From Thermohalobaculum sediminis (lineage in GTDB: Bacteria; Pseudomonadota; Alphaproteobacteria; Rhodobacterales; Rhodobacteraceae): 50,672 nucleotides of DNA. The position numbers and the translations under genes are program-made. The first letter of the stretch is position 1. Each line of letters begins with the position of its first letter. The notes beneath the pieces are model-generated. The model did no database searches. It worked only from the letters and a program-made list of their open reading frames with translations, and was not told the DNA's origin. The stretch covers positions 1 to 50,672 of the forward strand of contig NZ_JAMFKN010000014.1 in NCBI RefSeq assembly GCF_023487995.1. Reading direction: 5' to 3'. Positions 45,715 through 50,672 of this stretch are shown in pieces.

Positions 45715-47259
45715 ATGCATCTCGAGCTTGTGATGATCGCCGTCCTCATTGGCGGGATCCTGCTGGGCTACCCGGTTTCCTTCACCATCGCGGGCGTCGC
45801 CACCGCCTTCGCGATCCTCGGATGGACGGCGGGCAGCTTCGACCTCTCGCTGCTCGGTGCGCTTGGGCAGCGGGTGTTCGGGCTGCTGACCAACGACGTG
45901 CTGATCGCGATACCCCTGTTCGTGTTCATGGGCGTCGTCCTGGAAAAGAGCCGCATCGCCGAGGACCTGCTCGAGACCATGGGCCGCCTGTTCGGCGGTC
46001 TGAGGGGCGGGCTTGGCGTCTCGGTCGTGCTGGTGGGGGCGCTGCTCGCGGCCTCGACCGGGATCGTCGGCGCGACCGTGATCGCGATGGGGATGATCGC
46101 GCTGCCCACCATGCTGCGCAGCGGCTATGACCCGCGGCTCGCCTCGGGGCTGGTCTGCACCGCCGGGACGCTGGGGCAGATCATCCCGCCCTCGACGCTG
46201 CTGATCATCCTGTCGGACGTGATCTCGAACGCCTATCAGCAGGCGCAGTTCGCGCAAGGAAAGTTCACTATCGAGACGATCTCGGTGGGCCAGGTCTTCG
46301 CCTCGGCGCTCATTCCAGGCTTGCTGCTGGTGGGGCTCTACATTCTCTACATCCTGGGCCGCGCGGCTCTGTTCCCGGCCGATGCGCCACCGGTGGCGCA
46401 GCTTGACGAGCGGCCGTCGCGCGCGGCGATCTTCGCCACCCTCGCGCCGCCGCTCCTGCTGATCGTTGCGGTTCTGGGCTCGATCCTCGGCGGCATCGCC
46501 ACGCCGACCGAGGCCGCGTCGGTCGGCGCGGTGGGGGCGATCCTGATGGCGGGGCTCAGGCTTGGCGTGCCACGCCGGACGATCCTGGCGGCGACGGCCG
46601 CGCTGTTCGTGCTGGCAGTCGCGGCGGGAGCGGTGCCGGTGCGGCTCCAGCGGCTCGACGCGGGGACCGTGGACTGGGTGCTCGGCGGGGTCTACGCGGC
46701 GCTTGCGCTGACCGGCTTCTGGGCCATCGCCGTCAGCCTGCGACGCGGGCTGGCGCAGGGGGTGCTCACGGCGGCGCTCACCTCGACCATGGCCGTCACC
46801 GCGATGATCTTCGCGACCATCCTGACCGCAAGCGTCTTCTCGCTGGTCTTCGTGGGGCTGGGCGGCGACGAGACGATCGCCGACATCCTCGGCGCCATGC
46901 CGGGCGGGCCCATGGGCGCGCTCGTCTTCAGCATGGCGATCGTCTTCGTGCTGGGCTTCTTCCTCGATTTCGTCGAGATCTCGGTGATCGTTCTGCCGCT
47001 GATCGCGCCCGTGCTGATCACCATGGGGCACGACCCGATCTGGCTCGCGGTGCTGTTCGCGATCAACCTGCAAACCTCGTTCCTGACGCCGCCCTTCGGC
47101 TTCTCGCTGTTCTACCTGCGGGGCGCGGCGCCGAAGGAGATCACCACGGGCCAGATCTATGCCGGCGTGGTGCCATTCATCGGGTTGCAGATCCTTGGCG
47201 TCGCGATCATCTGGGCCTTCCCCGGTATCGCCCTCTGGCTCCAGGCGTTGCTCTACTGA
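45715..47259 (+). CDS. dctM: TRAP transporter large permease
   Basis: A 514-residue multi-helix DctM-family permease that moves substrate from DctP using a sodium gradient. Typical motifs: GYPVSFTIAG, IPLFVFMGVVLEKSRIAEDLLE, TAGTLGQIIPPSTLLI, TPTEAASVGAVGA and LTPPFGFSLFYLRG. It is about 90 residues longer than usual DctM proteins, owing to an insertion around residues 282-365 carrying two or three extra helices; such long forms accompany TakP-like binding proteins. Confidence 0.94.
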   Translation: MHLELVMIAVLIGGILLGYPVSFTIAGVATAFAILGWTAGSFDLSLLGALGQRVFGLLTNDVLIAIPLFVFMGVVLEKSRIAEDLLETMGRLFGGLRGGLGVSVVLVGALLAASTGIVGATVIAMGMIALPTMLRSGYDPRLASGLVCTAGTLGQIIPPSTLLIILSDVISNAYQQAQFAQGKFTIETISVGQVFASALIPGLLLVGLYILYILGRAALFPADAPPVAQLDERPSRAAIFATLAPPLLLIVAVLGSILGGIATPTEAASVGAVGAILMAGLRLGVPRRTILAATAALFVLAVAAGAVPVRLQRLDAGTVDWVLGGVYAALALTGFWAIAVSLRRGLAQGVLTAALTSTMAVTAMIFATILTASVFSLVFVGLGGDETIADILGAMPGGPMGALVFSMAIVFVLGFFLDFVEISVIVLPLIAPVLITMGHDPIWLAVLFAINLQTSFLTPPFGFSLFYLRGAAPKEITTGQIYAGVVPFIGLQILGVAIIWAFPGIALWLQALLY

Positions 47260-47288
47260 TCGCCCGGCGGGGTGGCTGGGCGCGCCCT

Positions 47289-48656
47289 TCAGCGCACGAT
47301 CCGGAAGCGCCGGGCGCCCGAGGCCAGTGGCGCCCCAGCGCCGGTGCTGCAGCCGAAGAACTCGGACCGCGACGTGAAGGTCGCATTCCCGCCCGTGTAG
47401 ATCGCGATCAGGTCGCGCGCCTCGAGCTGCGCGTTGGCATCGCCAAGGTCGCCGCCGATCACGGCGAACAGCCCCTCGACCTTCGCCTTGCCGTTCAGCG
47501 TCACCGAGCCATGGGTGTAGAGGTCCATCCGCTCGCTCCCGCCCGTGCAGCGGTTCGACCGCAGCTCGGCATTCGCGCTGAAGGTGATGTTCGAGCTGCC
47601 TCCCGCCGGGTCGTGGATGTTGACCAGCGTGACATTGGTGAACTTCATTCCGCTCGCGAACGAGACCCGCGGACAATCATAGACCAGCGTGATGTCGCGG
47701 ATTACCTCGTCGATCTGGTCATAGCTCAGCGAGCCGCCGGCGCAGGTGACCTTGTAGACGGGGTTGGCGGTGTCGATCATGGCCGGGTCCGCCAGCGCCA
47801 CCAGCGCCTGCCGCGTCCGCGGCAGCGGGTTCGCGCCGGCGATGCCGATGGCGTCGATGTAGGGATCGGGGCGCTCGATGCCGATCGTGTCGGCCGCCTG
47901 CGCAAAGCCCGGCTCGGGCCTGCCATCGTCGGCCTCGATGTTGCCGCGGTCGGGCGAGGCGAGGATCGTGCTGCCGCCGGGCACCGTCGCATCGGGCGAC
48001 GCGAGCCCGCCGACATTGTTCTGCCCGTAGCCTACGCCGTCAAAGCCGTAGAGGCAGAAGCCCTCGCCCGCCCTGTTGCGCGAATCGATGCGCAGGTGGC
48101 CGGCGGAAAAGATCCCGATCCGCTGGCCGCGGCTGCCCTGGCACGCGCCCGCCGAATGTGCGGCGATCGCCTGCGCCGCGATGTCCCAGCTACCCCGGCC
48201 AAGGATTCGCAGGAAGCTCAGTGGCAGGGGGTTGCCGCGGGCCGCCGTCCTGCGCACCACCACCCGCGCGGCGTTCGCGCCGGCTAGCTCGCCGGTATTC
48301 GTGAAGGCCGATCCGTCCCAGGTGCCGATCTCGATATCCGAGGCCATGGCGACCTCGCCGTAAGCGCCGGGCTGCATGTTCGCGCGGGCGACGAGGACCG
48401 CCTCGGCCCGGATGTCGGCCACGTCCGATCCGCTTGCGAGCTCGTTCGCCTTCACGATCTCGACCAGCGCGGCATGGGCGGCCATGTCGGCGGTCGACTG
48501 CAGAATCGCTTGCGTCCGGTAGGCGTTCACCGCGTCGACCGCCAGCCCGCCGAGGGCGAGGAACAGCGCGGACCACAGCAGCATCCAAGCCGTGACCGAC
48601 CCGCCGTGGTCCCCGAGGAAAACGGCAATCCTGCCCATGGGAACGCTCGTCTGCAT
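47289..48656 (-). CDS. tadG: TadG-like pilus assembly protein
   Basis: A 455-residue protein with an N-terminal Tad-type helix (GSVTAWMLLWSALFLALGGLAVD, then a region like pilin-associated proteins: QAILQSTADMAAHAAL) and a long secreted part. The C-terminal two thirds (about 170-455) are beta-rich and repetitive (ASGMKFTNVTLVNIHDP, NITFSANAELRSN, GSVTLNGKAKVEGLFAVIGG), suggesting a beta-helix surface domain. AAGGAG precedes the ATG. Third gene of a TadE-TadE-TadG set; probably part of a Flp/tad adhesion system whose other genes are elsewhere. Confidence 0.82.
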   Translation of the reverse strand: MQTSVPMGRIAVFLGDHGGSVTAWMLLWSALFLALGGLAVDAVNAYRTQAILQSTADMAAHAALVEIVKANELASGSDVADIRAEAVLVARANMQPGAYGEVAMASDIEIGTWDGSAFTNTGELAGANAARVVVRRTAARGNPLPLSFLRILGRGSWDIAAQAIAAHSAGACQGSRGQRIGIFSAGHLRIDSRNRAGEGFCLYGFDGVGYGQNNVGGLASPDATVPGGSTILASPDRGNIEADDGRPEPGFAQAADTIGIERPDPYIDAIGIAGANPLPRTRQALVALADPAMIDTANPVYKVTCAGGSLSYDQIDEVIRDITLVYDCPRVSFASGMKFTNVTLVNIHDPAGGSSNITFSANAELRSNRCTGGSERMDLYTHGSVTLNGKAKVEGLFAVIGGDLGDANAQLEARDLIAIYTGGNATFTSRSEFFGCSTGAGAPLASGARRFRIVR

Positions 48657-48709
48657 CGCTCGTCTCCTTGCCGCGAAGCCTCGGCGGGCTCCCGCGCGTG
48701 CAACCGGCC

Positions 48710-49228
48710 TCAGCTGCCGGCGTCGGCCGACCTGGCCGTCAGGTCGTTCCGCCCCGGCTCGAGCTTCATGACCACCCGGGCGGAAAGGTTCGGCAGGATC
48801 GCGGCCGGAAGCCTGCCGAAGATCGACACCCGCTCGACCGGTACGGCGATGCCGACCGCGAAGAGGTCGGTCGTGTCGCCGTCGTCGTCGACCAGGGTGA
48901 CCGTGTAGGCGCCGTTCCGTGTCGTGCCGACTCCGGCATCGGCCGCGGCGCCGTTCAGCAGCGGCAGGTTGTTCCGGGCGTATTGCCTGACCCCGTCCTC
49001 GGTCGTCAGGAAGCCGGTCGCATACTGGCGCGCCGTGTCGCGGGCGACGTCCCACATGCTTCCCTGGACGTGATAGGCCCGAGCGATGTCGACGACGCCA
49101 ATCAGGAAGAACAGCAGGAACGGCGTCCACAGCAGCATCTCGATCGTCGCCGAGCCGGCCTCGTCGCGTTGGAAAGCGGCGAGCCCGGCCGACCCCGCAG
49201 CGTTGAGCGTCGCGGCACTGCGCGGCAT
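48710..49228 (-). CDS. tadE: TadE-like pseudopilin
   Basis: A 172-residue protein with the TadE domain: DEAGSATIEMLLWTPFLLFFLIGVVDIARAYH, containing the glutamate after the processing-site region and a hydrophobic helix, followed by ARDTARQYATG. It would be processed by a prepilin peptidase and act in Flp pilus assembly. The start shares a base with the upstream stop (TGATG). Confidence 0.85.
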   Translation of the reverse strand: MPRSAATLNAAGSAGLAAFQRDEAGSATIEMLLWTPFLLFFLIGVVDIARAYHVQGSMWDVARDTARQYATGFLTTEDGVRQYARNNLPLLNGAAADAGVGTTRNGAYTVTLVDDDGDTTDLFAVGIAVPVERVSIFGRLPAAILPNLSARVVMKLEPGRNDLTARSADAGS

Positions 49229-49680
49229 CAGGTTACCCCCGGCTCCCTGGTCATCACCACGGTGACGCTGAGGCTGGGGACAATGAACTCCAGCACGCCC
49301 ACCACAGTCAGGCGGCGGGCAGGCAGGGTCGTGGTGACCGAGAAGGCATCCACCGTCGAGTTCTCGATCAGCTCGGTGATCCCGGCGACATCCTCATCGA
49401 CCGTCGTCGACGTGCCCCCCACCGACACCAGGGCACCGGCGACGAACCGCCCGACCTCGGCCTCCGAACTCAGCGCCCCGATCGCATAGGCGCGCGCGGC
49501 CCGGCGCGTCGCGCTCCACATCTCGCCATAGCGCCAGAGCGCGACCGAGACGTCCACGACGAGGAACAGGATCGCGAAGATGAACGGCGTCCAGACGACC
49601 AGCTCGATGGTCGCCCCGCCACCCTCGTCGGCAAGGAATGACTTCCATCCGGCGGTCCGGACAGTCTGGTGAAACCCCAT
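49228..49680 (-). CDS. TadE-like pseudopilin, first in operon
   Basis: A 150-residue protein with the same layout: DEGGGATIELVVWTPFIFAILFLVVDVSVALW, then RRAARAYAIGAL. The ATG at 49680 is used; a GTG at 49707 would add 9 residues and neither has a clear ribosome site. Paralogue of the next gene, as common in tad clusters. Confidence 0.8.
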   Translation of the reverse strand: MGFHQTVRTAGWKSFLADEGGGATIELVVWTPFIFAILFLVVDVSVALWRYGEMWSATRRAARAYAIGALSSEAEVGRFVAGALVSVGGTSTTVDEDVAGITELIENSTVDAFSVTTTLPARRLTVVGVLEFIVPSLSVTVVMTREPGVT

Positions 49681-49939
49681 GACAAGCGCCACACATCGTT
49701 CAGGCACCCGCGCAACACGTCACGACGCCCGGCGAGTACGCATGCAGAAGACATGGTGGAGCTGAATTCCCCGTTAATCCGGGTACTCAGAGGTCGCGGG
49801 ACCGGGTCGGAGCGCCGTCCGCCGGACCAGAGAGAGTCTGCCAATCTCGCCGTTCAGCCATCGGGCGAGTCGATGTAGACTGCGCTTCGTGCTTCACGGG
49901 GCCGCGATCGTCTCGATCCGTAGCGTTGCGGTGTTTTGA

Positions 49940-50090
49940 ATGAGCGAGTTGCTGACGAAGGAAGTCGAGGTTCGGGTTCTCAGGTCGATCGAGGAGGTCG
50001 AGGACGCCGGGGAGGTTTGGCGCTCGATCCAGTCCCCGCCGGGCTCTCCGCCGCTACATCCATTCAGCGACTATGATTATTTCCTGACCC
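49940..50090 (+). pseudogene. 5' fragment of acyltransferase-like gene, cut by IS
   Basis: About 50 native residues (start MSELLTKEVEVRVLRSIEEV, then HPFSDYDYFLTL) resemble the N-terminus of GNAT/CelD-type acyltransferases, with the W..I and HP..D.D motif seen in such proteins. The frame then enters IS3-type DNA and stops at 50126-50128, so the gene is broken. The match is by pattern and is tentative. The spacer 49681-49939 to its left shows no other gene. Confidence 0.5.
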
Positions 50091-50146
50091 TGAGCCACCC
50101 CAGAAATTTCGGTCCACCACTAGAGTGAGGAGAAGGAGGACCGAAG

Positions 50147-50425
50147 ATGGGGAACAAGCACCACAAGCCGGAGGAGATCGTTTCGAAGCTTCGGCAGGTT
50201 GAAGTCCTGGTTGGCCAGGGACTGGCGCGGGTCGATGCGATCCGGGAAGTGAGCATCACGGAGCAGACGTACTATCGTTGGCGTCGGAAGTACGGCGGCA
50301 TGGGAACGGAACAGCTCCGGGAACTGAAGCGACTGCAGAAGGAGAACGAACGTCTGCGTCGCGCTGTCTCGGATCTGACGCTCGACAAGCTGATCCTGAC
50401 GGAGGCGGCAAGGGGAAACTTCTGA
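50147..50425 (+). CDS. IS3-family transposase OrfA
   Basis: A 92-residue DNA-binding subunit: helix-turn-helix (KPEEIVSKLRQVEVLVGQGL, ITEQTYYRWRRKYGG) and a leucine-zipper coiled coil (LRELKRLQKENERLRRAVSDL). AGGAGG precedes the ATG. It ends in TGA right after the slippery site. Confidence 0.93.
   Translation: MGNKHHKPEEIVSKLRQVEVLVGQGLARVDAIREVSITEQTYYRWRRKYGGMGTEQLRELKRLQKENERLRRAVSDLTLDKLILTEAARGNF
50413..50419 (+). promoter_or_regulatory. Programmed -1 frameshift site GGGAAAC
   Basis: GGGAAAC at 50413-50419 is in the G_GGA_AAC reading phase, fits the XXXYYYZ rule, and is followed by TTC and the orfA stop. Slipping back one base joins orfA to orfB. Other IS3 elements mainly use A-rich slippery runs. 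Confidence 0.55.
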
Positions 50426-50672
50426 GCCCCTCGCGTCGCCGCAGATGCATCGACCGTGTGCGACAGACCCTGAGCATCTCAGAGCGCCGGGCTTGCCGCG
50501 TCCTCGGCCAGCACCGGTCAACCCAGAGGCATGTTCCGCGGGGCCGGGAAGACGAAGAACGTCTGGTCGCCGACATGATCGCGCTGGCGAGACAGTACGG
50601 GCGTTACGGCTACCGACGGATCGCCGCCTTGCTGCGAGAGGCGGGGTGGTCGGTCAGTGACGGGCGGGTCGA
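50419..50672 (+). CDS. IS3-family transposase OrfB, partial
   Basis: The -1 frame after the slippery site encodes LLSPSRRRRCIDRVRQTLSI, a CRVLGQHRSTQRH segment and ARQYGRYGYRRIAALLREAG, the N-terminal HTH_21-type region before the DDE integrase core. It is cut by the window edge; the catalytic residues are not in view. No ATG-type start is needed if made by frameshifting. Confidence 0.88.

Larger units (their letters stand above)
50091..50672 (+). mobile_element. IS3-family insertion sequence, left part
   Basis: The left end probably begins TGAGCCACCCCAGAAATTTC at 50091, which starts with TGA as most IS3-family ends do. Two overlapping frames, orfA and orfB, follow. The right end lies beyond the window, so terminal repeats and target duplication cannot be checked. 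Confidence 0.85.

Noticed and set aside
49669-49878. A 69-codon plus-strand open frame in the spacer before the IS-broken gene
   Set aside because: No ribosome site, low-complexity charged composition and overlap with the tad gene start.

Overview
This is a GC-rich chromosomal window with genes on both strands, very short intergenic gaps and strong G/C third-position bias. The gene set points to an alphaproteobacterium of the Rhodobacterales (Paracoccaceae/Roseobacter type): a DUF1013/TrcR regulator, a DUF3035 lipoprotein beside lspA, paired M16 peptidases, a TakP-like TRAP transporter with an enlarged DctM, and TadE/TadG genes. No rRNA, tRNA, CRISPR array or prophage was found. The genus cannot be fixed from the sequence alone.

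Layout. 47-1093 is a TPR protein. 1439-10926 is an acetate module: acetyl-CoA synthetase behind an AT-rich block of palindromes, a two-subunit sodium/solute symporter (DUF4212 plus SSS-family), a cNMP/CBS/DUF294 nucleotidyltransferase-like protein, an unknown membrane protein, a stand-alone receiver, and a membrane PAS sensor whose kinase core is degenerate and which ends in an intact DEDDh exonuclease. 10936-17200 holds a secreted RNase T2, TrcR, a catalytically atypical SDR divergent from an acyl-CoA ligase, an O6-methylguanine methyltransferase, a DUF2459 lipoprotein and a lysine-rich orphan. 17282-20752 is pyruvate carboxylase. 20960-23245 carries small membrane and lipoproteins, including a 37-residue candidate with an ATT start. 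23300-26121 is lutABC for lactate oxidation. 26195-28282 has a lipoprotein and a second lysine-rich, helical orphan.

28615-37157 is housekeeping and envelope biology: ribosomal protein L25, a DoxX protein, ileS-lspA (overlapping), a DUF3035 lipoprotein and two M16 peptidases (active plus inactive-type). 37171-42150 holds gamma-glutamyltransferase, an Old Yellow Enzyme, MoaA and a GST. 42319-47259 is urocanate hydratase followed by a complete TRAP transporter, behind an inverted-repeat operator. 47289-49680 is a TadE-TadE-TadG set on the minus strand. The right end is an IS3-family element that has truncated an acyltransferase-like gene; its orfB runs off the window.

Metabolic theme: acetate (acs), lactate (lutABC), anaplerosis (pyc), acyl-CoA activation, histidine breakdown (hutU) and TRAP uptake together suit a marine-type organotroph living on small organic acids and amino acids. 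The points most worth following are the sensor-exonuclease in the acetate module, the low-GC insertion inside ileS, the SDR that has lost its catalytic lysine, the two lysine-rich orphans, the ATT-start micro-ORF and the GGGAAAC frameshift site in the IS element.
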